A DNA stretch of 64,000 nucleotides, taken from assembly GCF_002999335.1 (NCBI RefSeq), contig NW_020312772.1, forward strand, positions 86,001-150,000. The letters are read 5' to 3'. This DNA is from Cyclospora cayetanensis. Taxonomy: Eukaryota > Apicomplexa > Conoidasida > Eucoccidiorida > Eimeriidae. The position numbers and the translations under genes were made by a program. Below the pieces are notes generated by a model that ran no database searches, was not told the DNA's origin, and was given only the letters and a program-made list of their open reading frames with translations. Below, piece by piece: positions 35,239 to 46,001 of the stretch; positions within the stretch are counted from its first letter, which is position 1, and each line of letters starts with the position of its first letter.

Positions 35239-36789
35239 CTTTATCCGTCGGTAGAGCTCAGTGCAGAGTAGCGCCAGCTCGATAACGAAAGACGCAGCGT
35301 TGGGTGAGTAGTCGCTGGATGTTATGTGCAGTATTTGAACAAAGGAATTTCCTACTAAGAAACCAAAGCAAAACCATCAGACGAGATGAGATCAGAGGTT
35401 TAATGCTTATCGAACTCCGAGCTAGCTGGTTCCCCTTCGAAATGCGTTACAAAAAATTAACGTCAAATTGCTCATATTTGAGAATTTTTACTAAAGTTTC
35501 CTTCTTAAATGCAACTACCTTAAAATATTTTACAGTCGGTCTACACTATATTTTTTTTTACATGAACAAAATTCTATTGTTTTAAACAAGTTACATGTCT
35601 TATAGTTCAACTGAGTTCGCATGTTTACGAGATGCAAGCTCGTGGTGCTCTGGGTGACACCTATGCGTACCCTATCTTCCCCCCTCCGCCCATATCGGGA
35701 ACTTTAAGAGGCCCTGAAGGGGGATGGAGAGAGCTTTTGTGCAGTCATTCAACGACCTTCTAATAAGCTTATTTGAAGGCTGGAGCTATGTATCCTTCTC
35801 CAGAGATCGTAGATAGAACGCTACAGCTGCTTGTACAGCGTGATTTGATGTAGCTGTTTCTCTAATCCACTGCCCTCTTGATGCAGTGGCATGACACTTT
35901 TCCCACGACTGCTGTTGGTTTTGATTAAGTCGTCAAAAATTATAATAGTTTTATTATCGCTGGCAAGAGCCTTAGAAAAGGAAACTCAGACTGACGATAA
36001 TGTAAAGACTGTTGGGGCAACTGAGGCCGGCTTGCAAGCGGACATGAGTGCAATAGCCCCACAACTGGTAAAAAAGTATTATATAACAGCTTCTTTCCCG
36101 AGTGTTTATGGTTGGGTACGCAGACACGTATGACGTCTGTACATATAGGCAATCTCGAAAATTACAGCAGCCTGTTGGGCATGTACCGTCTTTGGTACCC
36201 CCAATTTAAAGAAGACGGATGCTACTTGCGGCATCTCTGTTGAAAGGACAAGCACATCGACTGTGACTCTTTTCATGCATACATACTCGTCTGCCCTCAT
36301 GAATTCCTACGAATCATGCCTTCGTAGACCTAACTACTCGGTTTGATGCCAAGACCAGCTCAATGGGAAGTTTTGATATAAGTGAAAACGCAGAAGCAGG
36401 AAAATATATCAGTAGATCAGCATATCGAGGAATAAGATGCTTTGGCCTACATAAGCCACAACGTGGATTAGCAGTTATTTTACCAGTGTTTTTCCTAAAG
36501 TCTACCCGAAGTGCCACATAACATGTTTCCAGGCTGGGCAGCGCCTCAGCGATTGACCAATTGACCAGAGACGCTTCCGAAAAGTATAGACCACTTGGGA
36601 TATCAGAAGTAAATGAGCTCAACTTCTGCGCTTTCGCATAAGAAGTTCTCGTCAATTCAAGGCTTAGAACCTATGGATGGGGTTTGGGTCAACCGGCCTA
36701 GACTACAGTCTGAGAGGAACGAGAAAAGAAAGCCACAAGAACCATTTAAAATGTTAGATTCTCTGATTTGCAATTGATCTACTTAATAA
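35239..36789. other. Repeat-poor stretch without genes
   Basis: AT-rich DNA with short chance frames only. Around 35640-35740 a block ending in ATATCGGGAACTTTAAGAGG loosely resembles the dispersed repeat near 39.6 kb (TTATCTCGGGAACTATAGAG). The two lie on either side of the decayed retroelement and might be remnants of its ends; that is unproven. Confidence 0.35.
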
Positions 36790-38000
36790 ATGCAGTCTAA
36801 GGCCTGTAGAGAGCAGGCTCGTGCAGCAGTAGGCATGCGTATCAGCCGCCTCTCAAATCCTCCCGCACTAGCGTTGCCTGGGAGTAAGCATCGTATTTTC
36901 CGAACAACCGATGCTGGTAAGAGAGCAGCGGGTATCGGTCTCTTCCTAAATGCTACAAGCTCTACACAATTCCAAAATACTGCTTGCTATTTTCATCGCT
37001 TCACAGAAACCGAACAGCGGTATTCAGCGAGGGAAAAAGAACTTCATTTTGGTGGTGGGGAGTGAGCGAATACCGGAGCTACTCAGGTGGGTGACCTTCT
37101 ACTGTCCAGGCTCAACATCAGAATCAAATATACCTTTAAAAGCGGCTTTGAACGCCTTGTGAATTCTTGAGCAGTTGTCTCGGTTGGATGCCTCCCGCAA
37201 GTGTGGAAAAGCACTAACGTACACCAAGAGCATCGCCGACGTGGTCGCCAACTCGTAATCGCGATGCCCCATAGTTGATTAATGCACAGCGCAGCCGCTT
37301 ATGTATGCGAAAACTTGCGCATTCGGTCCAAATTGCGTGTGCCTTATGTTTTTTGATATCGGTGGATCAGCTACCATTGCCAAAAATCAGAATGGAGCGA
37401 GGGGGAGCGCTACCAGGTTAAGAATGACCTTCTGCGGTTTGGAATAAATCACGGAAGGGGCCATCTGTACAGTTCGACTTTGCTGGTCGGTGCTGTTTTG
37501 CAGAGAGCACACAAGCATGTTGTTCGGGGTATAGTGATGCTGACATTACCGCGTGAAAGCTCTTACGCTTTCTTCTTGTGGCACGGGATACGTCCCGCGG
37601 CAGAGGAGCACACAATGTCATGGTTACGTTAACATCTGCTGAAGTCGCGAAACTCTACTCCCTCCAGCCATTTCCAAAACTTCTTGGGTCAATAAATGGA
37701 TTTGGACTGACCTGACCATAACTTTTTCGCTAGACTGCGGGAATCTAGGGGTCATTCGCCATTACGTCGTTCTCCCAAACACTCACCATGTATGTCCATT
37801 TCATCAGTTGCTGCAGCGCTGTCAAGACTCAGGAGGTCATTCAATTATTCTCAGCTCATGTCTGGAAACTCAGCGGATATCACAGAATTATCATTACCGG
37901 TGGAGCTCCGGAGTTCGTTAGTGCTCTCTAGCATGCCTTTAAAAACCGCATACACACTGAACTTGATACGACCACTGCAAACCACTCGGAGCCGATGAAA
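36790..38000 (+). mobile_element. Decayed Ty3/gypsy-type retrotransposon fragment (RNase H region)
   Basis: The plus frame at 36790-37065 follows the RNase H-like domain that comes after reverse transcriptase in Ty3/gypsy elements: PPALALPGSKHRIF, then RTTDAGKRAAGIGLF, then RFTETEQRYSAREKEL. The match continues out of frame at about 37050-37160 (PELLRWVTFY), showing a frameshift. At 37792 a frame reads VAAALSRL, like the V-ADALSR block that ends RNase H. The rest, including any integrase, is too eroded to call. This is an inactive remnant. Confidence 0.55.
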
Positions 38001-40620
38001 AGACAGAGCGCTCGAATCCCGTCCTTCGACAGTACTTAAGACTCCGTGTTCACAAAAATCCGATTGGTTGGCTTGGATTTCTTCCTTATTATGAGTTGAT
38101 GTATAATGCAGAAGTACACCCATCGCCTCGTGGCTCTTCCGCATCCCTCGTCTACACGGGCGTCTGTCCGATGCAGCCTTGGGCCTGGCTGTTCGGTGTC
38201 AGCAGCCACCCCTAACAGAAGGATTCAGAGAACAGCTGGCTAGTGCATGCAAACTTATTCGGAATGACCAAGAGAGACTAGCACATTAATATGCTAAGCG
38301 CCTGTTGGCTGTGGGTTTGGACCTGGATAGTTGGTTCCGGTACATCGGGAGGTTTTACGAGGTGCATCAAAAGATGACCAACCGAAGATCTTTGCGTCCA
38401 AGTGCCTAGGGCCATCTGTCATCCTTGCATAGATCAGTGCTCTTTCTACTTGCTTGATTACCCTAAAGTTGGAGATGCCACAGAACTATCGATATTCGCC
38501 CATAAAAATGTCTCCAATTTCTCCGATCTATTTGCAGACCTTGCCGTGCACCCACATGACCCGGGTGAGAGTGGAGGACCTGCAGAGAGCCGTAGAGATG
38601 CTGGACTCGATGATTTCTGAGCACCGATGATAGCAGACGAGAGTGTATGATCAAATGGGTTGGAAAACGCCGACCTTAGTGGATAACAGGAGCAGTTGCG
38701 GGATCTGTTGCCTACAAGAGAATTCGTGACCATTTTCGGTATTCAATGCCATTCGCCGTGGACATTATTCTCGTGTTTCTTAGGAATTGCCATCCTTCAG
38801 CGTGATTTCTACTACAAATAGCTACATCGATTAATGGGAACTGCCTGATGCGTTCCGGGTTATTATTCTCAAGATGCTCCCTAAAATCAGATCCATGGTG
38901 AGGCGCGTCCAGGTATCTCGCTTCACCATTCTTATTCATGCTTCACTTGGGGCTTGGAGGCGACTAGGCTGCATTTGCTGGCTGCATTGTATGGCTGCTA
39001 CATGAAGCGCAAAGACATTGGTGAGCGAGCGCGTATATCCATTCTGTTACACGATTTGTTTTTCTTTTACGTATCGTAGCATGAGGCTCACACTTCAGGG
39101 CAACAAAACGCCGCCGCGGTTGTCATGGTGTAGTCACTCGTATGTTGCTGTTAGTGTGTCTGTATTTTTTTTCGTTGAATTCACTAAAGCAGCTGATGTG
39201 AAAGCGCCTATCTTTCTCATTTGCACTGTTTTCCTTTTGCTGCCTGCTTGGGAAGTGGTGATTTTGTTGTAACTCTAGGGCAGTCCTGCTCGCAGATAAC
39301 CTCGACACAATGGGACGGAAGGGCGTGTTTCAAAAGAAAGGAGCGGGGGCAGGGGCAAGACGAAGGGGGCTAAGCTACACTTAAACGCTTCCCACTAGCT
39401 ACGTTAAAACAAGTAAATCATTCAATTCTTTATATCTCTGTTCGTACATCCTACTAAGTGTAGGGCAGCGTGAGCCGGATTCAAGACGCAACGTTGGACG
39501 CGTGTACGCTGTACACCATGGTCAATTATCTGTGGATGATCGGAGTCGCTTTGAGGGTCAAGTTACGCGCATCCTAAGTGTTTTTTTCCCTTATCTCGGG
39601 AACTATAGAGTGCCGTGGGCACGAAAGTGAGAGGTGCTTGAGGAAAAGCTTGAGATCTATTCATTTCGTATTGGGTCTGGAGGTATAGGTTTTCGTAATC
39701 ACGTGAGTTGGAGCGTTACAAATGATTATGTGCTCGCCACTCCCATGCTGTCGATTAAAGTATGTCTACCTGTTCCTCTCTTTCCTCATATGTTTCTTCT
39801 TTCCCATTACCCATTGATTGCATGTGTCCACCACAGACCGTGTAAGGGCGTAGGTCTCCTGAGGTGTAACACTTCATCAAGGTCCTTGTCAAATGATACA
39901 AAGTCGATTGAAGATCTCGGACTCTTTGGAAAACACTTCTTTACGTGCCCTCCAAAAAGTGCCCTTTCTTCGTTCTGCGTGCGTCCCTAAAATTTCCGAT
40001 GTGAGGAGTGCGAAACACTCACGATGTGCGTAGCTGCAACTTCGAGCATCCAGATGCTTGCCCGTGGCATCCAGCGTGCACGCGCCCAGTGTAGCTTCAT
40101 GAAACCAGTTCACGCTACCCTACGCGAAGTATGACGTCGAAGAGACAAGGCCAATGAGTCAATGTTCAACTAACCCCAGACATACACGATTAGTGTAGTA
40201 GAGCCTGCCAGCGTGCGGCGTGCCTCGCTCGCTACAGACGCTACAGCTCTGAGGACAGACGGCCGCGCCTATGTGGCCTTCGCCATACAACTTGGCGTCA
40301 AGGAGATCGAACGCTGGGGAAAAGCCGCCGTGTACTCACCACGAAGAGGCGAAATTCCGTTGCCACACTACGTGCTACCGCGGCGAGGTGAAATCAGGGG
40401 TTTCCCGCCTTAGATCCTCCCTGCTACCCTCTAAGCCAGCTACGCCGCAGCACTATGCTGGCTGTCTGTCAGAGACTGCCTGGCCCTGAGAACCCTCTGG
40501 CGAAGCCTTCTACAACACTAACCACCTGCATGCAGCAGCGGCAATAGAAAGACTGGGCATTTTTTAAAAAGATGCACATCTATACTGGCTCCCTCCCTCG
40601 GTTGGATATGGTAAGGAGAG
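38001..40620. other. Repeat-poor stretch, possibly with more retroelement debris
   Basis: Broken frames at 38100-38900 (for example FREQLASACKLIRNDQERLA, interrupted by a stop) may be downstream parts of the same decayed element, but no motif proves it. The region 39000-40620 has only short chance ORFs plus one dispersed repeat copy. Confidence 0.35.
39505..39640 (+). repeat. Dispersed repeat, copy B
   Basis: The blocks GATCGGAGTCGCTTTGAGGG, ACGCGCATCCTA, TTTCCCTTATCTCG and GGGCACGAAAG, and a final AAGCTT, occur in the same order as at 63668-63830 (CTCGGAGTGTTTAGAGGG, ACACGCATCCTA, CTCCCTTCATGTCG, GGGCACGGAAAG, AAGCTT). Confidence 0.45.
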
Positions 40621-40738
40621 CCTCTTGCAGGCCCTGCTAAGCGCCAATGCGGCTACGTGCGCCTGGATGCAACACCCAAAATCCTTCACTACGTATGCTG
40701 CCGTCCAGTGTCGCGATCACCATAGGAGAAAAACGCGC

Positions 40739-41860
40739 CTACACAAACAAGAAGTCCCAGGTAGTGCAGCACCAGCAGCAAGCTAGTAACCATAGGAAGT
40801 GCAGCGCAGGCAACCGCAACAACAGCAGCAGCAGCTCCCGTCCTATCAAACGCGGCTCCTCGCCGTGTGTGTTACTGACTGGTGCCCAAACGGCTGCTGC
40901 CAAGAGCATCCAGAAATCAGTACGAAACAAATTGACGATAAATGCGGCTGCTCCATACCACAGAAAGAACAGAAAGAGCAAACCACCACACTCCTGCTGT
41001 ATGCTGCACTTGCCGCTTGCCCACCCTCTCCCTTAACACCGGGTATCTCTAAACGCCTACTGCAGTAGCAATACACAGGGCAGCAGCCACAGCGGCAACC
41101 AGGGAAGTAGCGGCAGATCACGCGATGTCTGCGAGAGCAGCGGCTGCCTAACAAAGTGTGGTGGTCCGCCTGCTACAGCGGCCGCTGCCGCTGTCAAACT
41201 TGGAGCATTTCCCACTGACAAACGAATTCACAGCAGCCGAGTGGCACGTGCTGACTCGAATGCTGCCCCTGCTGCTACTAAGGCTGCTCCCGCGGGAGAA
41301 AAGGCTCAAAAGGAAGAGCGAGAACCCCACGAGGACCGCCATCCATGGAGAATGCAAAAAAGTCAAATGCATGCAAAGGGCCTCTGGGCATGCATGTTGT
41401 TGCTGCTCTCGCCGACTCGTGCGGCGAGGGTTACGGTCTCCTCTAATCTGATAGAACCGACAGCAGCCGAAGCAGTGGATGCCTATCTGCCCTGCTGCTG
41501 CTGCTGCTCCTCCTACTCCTTGTGCAGACTAGCTGCTAAAGGCTCGTGCACGAGCCGTTAGACTGGACCACGTTTGCTGCTGCATCTGTATCTTGCCCCC
41601 AAGGAAGCACAGCAGCACCAGTTGCAGCGATCCGCATGTGTGACTGCGACCCTTCCTACCACGCGCAGCCTCGATAGAGGTGGTCTTGTTCTAAACGGTA
41701 GGGCACACCCAGGGTAGTGTTATCACACTCGCGCACTGCGGTGGCCTGCTGCTGCTGTTTTTGCTGCCTTTTTGCTGCCGTTTCTGCTGCTGTTTTTTTC
41801 AATGCATCAGTTCACGCGACTGGGGGGCTTGCGTCATCATCTTCTCGGGGAGAGTGACCC
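40739..41860 (-). CDS. Possible downstream exons of the small membrane-protein gene
   Basis: Minus-strand frames downstream of the left inverted-repeat arm contain hydrophobic segments: MAVLVGFSLFLLSLFSRG at about 41310-41370, then GAAAFIVNLFRTDFWMLLAA at about 40880-40960 and a Leu/Cys-rich stretch at 40740-40830. They would extend the exon at 41861-42286 if spliced. Splice sites were not fixed, and the plus strand is also CAG-rich and open, so this is tentative. Confidence 0.3.
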
Positions 41861-42293
41861 CTAGGTGCCTTTGCCGGGGTTGAAGGGGAGCCTGCATCCA
41901 CACACACACACATAAATCCACAGAACGTTAGCAGCAAACGCAAGTGGACGCCACACAAGCTGCTGCAACAACATCTCAGGAAGTAGCATAACGTCCAAAA
42001 GCAACGGCACTGCAGCAAGAGAAGCCCTACTCCTGAACGCGGAGAAAAAAATTGCGACCATGATGAGAATCAGGGAGGCAATCTGAGTCGGCGAGAGGCC
42101 CCCCGCCGTTGCCTGCTCTCCCCTTCCACCTTCTACAGATCCTGATGCTACCGCTGTGGTGTCTCCCCCCGAAGGTAACACGTCGCTTGGAGAACCTAAT
42201 GCATTCGCGGATGCCACGGCGTCGCGCACGGCCCCCATCAACCCCGCCAGAGAGCTGCATATACACCCAACTAATTCGTCTGCCATCTTCACT
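41781..42293 (-). repeat. Left arm of a 0.5-kb inverted duplication
   Basis: The reverse complement matches 43299-43883 nearly base for base. Differences seen include single substitutions, a much shorter TG run (41902-41915) and one fewer T in the GGGCTTCTC stretch. The arms are separated by about 1 kb of unrelated sequence. Confidence 0.9.
41861..42286 (-). CDS. Small membrane protein exon, left copy of an inverted duplication
   Basis: Open frame of 141 codons from an ATG at 42286. It begins ADELVGCICSSLAGLMGAVR, has a Gly/Ser/Thr linker, then two hydrophobic segments (SLILIMVAIFFSAF at about residue 77; VPLLLDVMLLPEM and PLAFAANVLWIYVCV after residue 95). The frame is also open upstream (TTLFLIGVK), so the true exon probably starts at an acceptor upstream, with further exons in 42300-42970. 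The family is not recognised. This copy keeps the frame that is broken at 43571 in the other copy. Confidence 0.5.
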   Translation of the reverse strand: MADELVGCICSSLAGLMGAVRDAVASANALGSPSDVLPSGGDTTAVASGSVEGGRGEQATAGGLSPTQIASLILIMVAIFFSAFRSRASLAAVPLLLDVMLLPEMLLQQLVWRPLAFAANVLWIYVCVCGCRLPFNPGKGT

Positions 42294-42520
42294 CCTATGA
42301 GAAAGAGCGTTGTGGGTGCTGCCGCTACTGCTGTAACTGTTGATTATAGCCTTTTTCCCCTGGAGGGCGAACTGCGGCTGCACGTGAGAGGGTCGTTGTT
42401 GCCTTGGGGGGGCCGCAAAACACGGCCTCTTGATGAAGTTGTACAAAGATGCAGCACAGCGAAAGCAACGCCTGACTGGCAGTCTGTTGGGCTGCTGCTA
42501 CTACTGAGTAACGGTCCGCT

Positions 42521-42973
42521 TCACAATAGGTTTGCGGCTGGTGGTAGCGCGGCAATGCTGCTGCAATGAAGAATCTTCCGTAAGCGCAAATGCAGGGCGA
42601 AAGGGATTCGCAAATAGGCTACTACTGCTGCTAATTCAACTTGTGCTGGGGTGGCATTGCTGCTGCTGCCGCAGGACGCGAGCCGCTCGACTGGTGCGCT
42701 CAGCAGCTGCTGCCTGCTGCCCAGATTTTCTTTTGCTGCTAGCATAAAAGAGCATTCATAGCGAACCGCTACACAAAATTGCAAGTATCTGTTTACAGGT
42801 GTTTTGTTCGACATCCGAAATGCAGATTTCTCCTTTGCTTGTGTCTCCCTGTAGTTGCTACTGCTGACGCTGGCTACTGGTACTGCTGCTGCTGCCGCTG
42901 CCTCTGCTGCGGTGTGGCCTCCGGGGAATTTTGCCTTTTCATTCCGCCACACAGGTCTGACCTCTCTTATCAC
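42521..42973 (-). CDS. Possible upstream exon, hypothetical
   Basis: Minus frame in the spacer between the inverted arms containing FMLAAKENLGSRQQLLSAPV and SSNATPAQVELAAVVAYL. Its composition is coding-like, and it lies upstream of the left membrane-protein exon on the same strand. CAG-encoded Ala runs open its 5' part. No domain is recognised and its splice junctions are not settled. Confidence 0.3.
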   Translation of the reverse strand: MIREVRPVWRNEKAKFPGGHTAAEAAAAAAVPVASVSSSNYRETQAKEKSAFRMSNKTPVNRYLQFCVAVRYECSFMLAAKENLGSRQQLLSAPVERLASCGSSSNATPAQVELAAVVAYLRIPFALHLRLRKILHCSSIAALPPAANLL

Positions 42974-43141
42974 GCAAGATTGGGCTAGATACTGAAACAG
43001 CAGTAGAAATAAACACCAGGAGCAGAGAGGGCGGCGGCTGCTGCTGCTGCAACGGGGGTATTACAGGTCGTGCCTCCGGTCGGTACAGCGCAGCGGTTTG
43101 GGAGCAGCAGCGACGATAAGCTATATATATTTCAACTCTAA

Positions 43142-43618
43142 ATTGCAAATTCAGCTTTCAGGGTCCAGCTGCTAGCGACGCAGGGCACTGGCAGCTACGT
43201 TCACAACAGTATAGGCAACACGACACTTAGCACAGGCATTTCGTTCCGGCGCTCTCATGAGCCGGAGGATAATCTCGTGCAACCTCAGGACTCCATTGAA
43301 GTGAAAATGGCAGACGAATTAGTTGGGTGTATATGCAGCTCTCTGGCGGGGTTGATGGGGGCCGTGCGCGACGCCGTAGCCTCCGCGAATGCATTAGGTT
43401 CTCCAAGCGACGTGTTACCCTCGGGGGGAGACACCACAGCGGTAGCATCAGGATCTGTAGAAGGTGGAAGGGGAGAGCAGGCGACGGCGGGGGGCCTCTC
43501 GCCGACTCAGATTGCCTCCCTGATTCTCATCATGGTCGCAATTTTTTTCTCCGCGTTCAGGAGTAGGGCTTTCTCTTGCTGCAATGCCGTTGCTTTTGGA
43601 CGTTATGCTACTTCCTGA
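43142..43618 (+). pseudogene. Right copy of the small membrane protein, frameshifted
   Basis: The plus frame opens near 43142, with a possible TTTCAG acceptor at about 43160. It reads through IGNTTLSTGISFRRSHEP into the same ADELVGCICSSLAGLMGAVR start as the left copy. At about 43567-43574 this copy has GGGCTTTCTC where the left has GGGCTTCTC. The extra T shifts the frame and stops at 43618; the shared downstream hydrophobic part continues in another frame from 43584. The sequence upstream of the ATG differs from the left copy, so this arm acquired or kept different 5' flanking sequence. An alternative is that the shift is a sequencing error. Confidence 0.5.
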
Positions 43619-43679
43619 GATGTTGTTGCAGCAGCTTGTGTGGCGTCCACTTGCATTTGCTGCTAACGTTCTGTGGATT

Positions 43680-43714
<35 letters not shown>

Positions 43715-43883
43715 ATGTGTGTGGATGTGTATGTGTGTGGTTGTGGATGTGTGGGTGTGGGTGTGGGTGTGGATGCAGGCTCCCCTTCAACCCCGGCAAA
43801 GGCACCTAGGGGTCACTCTTCCCGAGAAGATGATGACGCAAGCCCCCCAGTCGCGTGAACTGATGCACTGGCAGCAGCAGAAA
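43299..43883 (+). repeat. Right arm of the inverted duplication, with an expanded TG tract
   Basis: Mirrors 41781-42293. It contains a long TG/GTGGATG tract at about 43682-43775 where the left arm has only about seven TG units, which accounts for most of the length difference between arms (about 585 against 513 bp). Confidence 0.9.
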
Positions 43884-43919
43884 CAGCAACAGCAAGAGCG
43901 GGCCGTGGTCGTGTCGTGA

Positions 43920-46001
43920 TTGCGTATCCCCGTATTTCGTTTTTCGATCGTTGAAGTAAAACTATCTAGCAGAGATGTGAGCAACGATTTGTGTCGAGTT
44001 GCTTGCCGGGCTGGCACTAAGGGACCGACTAAGGCAAAGGGAGCAAAACGCTGACCTCAAAAAAGTCGAAGGAGGACGCAAGACCCCTTTCCCAATTGCT
44101 TCATAGTTAATAGGGCATCCCCATGTGAATTGACAGTGCAGATTAGACGAGACGTACACCTCAACGAGTTTACTGCCACGAAAACGCGTGGCACCCTTGC
44201 TGCTCATGTCGAACATGGATGCTCTTCTCGTCGCTTCGCGCATCAGCTCCACATGTAGTGCAGGCTTACTGTTCCAATAGCTGGACGTGTGCCTGGAGAC
44301 ACGCGCGTATATGCAGCCAGGAAGGTGCAGCAGGCGTTTCATGCACGTTGCTTCTGCGGGAATGTGGTGCTTCATGGTGAGCACGAGTCATGCACTGTTC
44401 GTTAGCCGAGATGGTCAGCCCGTGTCCTTACGTTGTACAAATTTGTGTTTCGATTTTGAAATTGAAAGTCGGCTGTTGGTTGGATGTGGATCCAGCAGTT
44501 CAGGAATTCGTACACCTGACTGCTGTTAGCGGGAGGGCCAGTCACATGGAACAGCAACACATATCCAATACGCCAGACTTTTCTTAGATTCTTCTGAACT
44601 TTGGGTGTGCCTTTTCATCTAAAACGAACTTCACGGTAGAACTGAAACGTTTGCAGGTCTACTGAAGCTGCACATACGGCCTAGTGGTTAACTGGGGACT
44701 CGTATGCACCTGCACTCAAAGCCACCGTTTGAAATAGCGCCGACTGGCATTGCATGTACATATTTACTAACGCCGAGTTGCGTCCCTTGTGGAACGCTGG
44801 TCATATGCAACTGTTAGTTCAGCTTAACAGCCTTTGCCTATGGTTTGGCTTCGTAATAGCCGATGGAATGCGCAAGAAGCAAGGCAGGGAGGCCAGATGC
44901 ACGCAGTGAGCGCGCGGTGGCGGGGCCTGCGTATCTGTTTGCTTCTGTTGATTGACTGACGGATGAGCCTTTAGTTCATATAAAAACTTCTATGCTTTCC
45001 TAAACCGCATGATGAGACGGCGCTCGACCAACAAATTTTGAAGCCCGGCCGTCCGCAGAGCTCGGTTTCGTTGTTAGCGCGAGCATTGCTTGTGCTGTCT
45101 TTAGCTCCCCCCGCAGTGGAAACACGGATTTGAGGAACGGGTCAGCCAGGGTATTCCGGCTGCACAGTCGCGGTGTGTCATCGCATATTTTCTGGTTGAT
45201 TGTGCACTGTTGTCGATTGAATGCTAGGCAGCAAGGTCCACGCCGTCTTCAGTTTTCTAAATTGGTCACCACAGTTTATTACGGCGCATACAATTAACCA
45301 CTCAATGAGGTTTCAACGTCCAGGATGTCGACACCGCAAGCATAGAGGATGACAGTAGGTGCTGCACCGCGTGCGCCTCGAGTGCTTTGTGGACGTTCTT
45401 GTGCCTATTTCAAAGGGTCCCCCCCTGCGTGCTCTGCTATCTCCTGCAGCTGCATCAAGACAGGCAGTTTCTGCAATATGCTACGGATAATTAGGTGGGA
45501 CGCCCCGCCCCCTAGACCCCCAAGGTGATGCCTAGGAGCATGGGCAGCTCACTAGCCTGTCGTGTTTCGGCCAGCTAAATGAGAAAAATAAAAGTGTGGC
45601 CAGCACGAAACAAAACCATTGAAACGTTGCTTAAGATGAGCCAACAAGTCCGCTAAGACCGACGGCCACATGCCTTCACGCCTGCGAGCTTTTTAGCCCG
45701 GGCAGGGGAGGGAGGAGCCACACTCAGACACGTCGCTACTGCAGCCAGTGTCCAAGCCTCGAAAGGCTCAGTGCATCTCCCCTGAGCGAAAACACTAACC
45801 TAGCGTGCCCCTTTGCGCAACCCAGCGAGGAAGCGACAAATAGAAGCCCTAGATGCGCACTAGAGAGGGCTACCGTATACCAAAACACAGACGCAAACCA
45901 TTGAAGCAAGCAGCGGGCCGCTGCACCCCTTCCTGCAGCACGGGCCAAACGTACAATTGACCAACGACGGTTGCAGGCTTGTGATCATCCTTTTTACAGT
46001 A
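43920..46001. other. Repeat-poor stretch without clear genes
   Basis: Only short overlapping frames are present. A 70-codon minus frame at 45736-45948 with one hydrophobic segment lies just downstream of the sphingomyelin-synthase-like stop and could be 3' sequence of that locus. Nothing else is seen. Confidence 0.4.
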
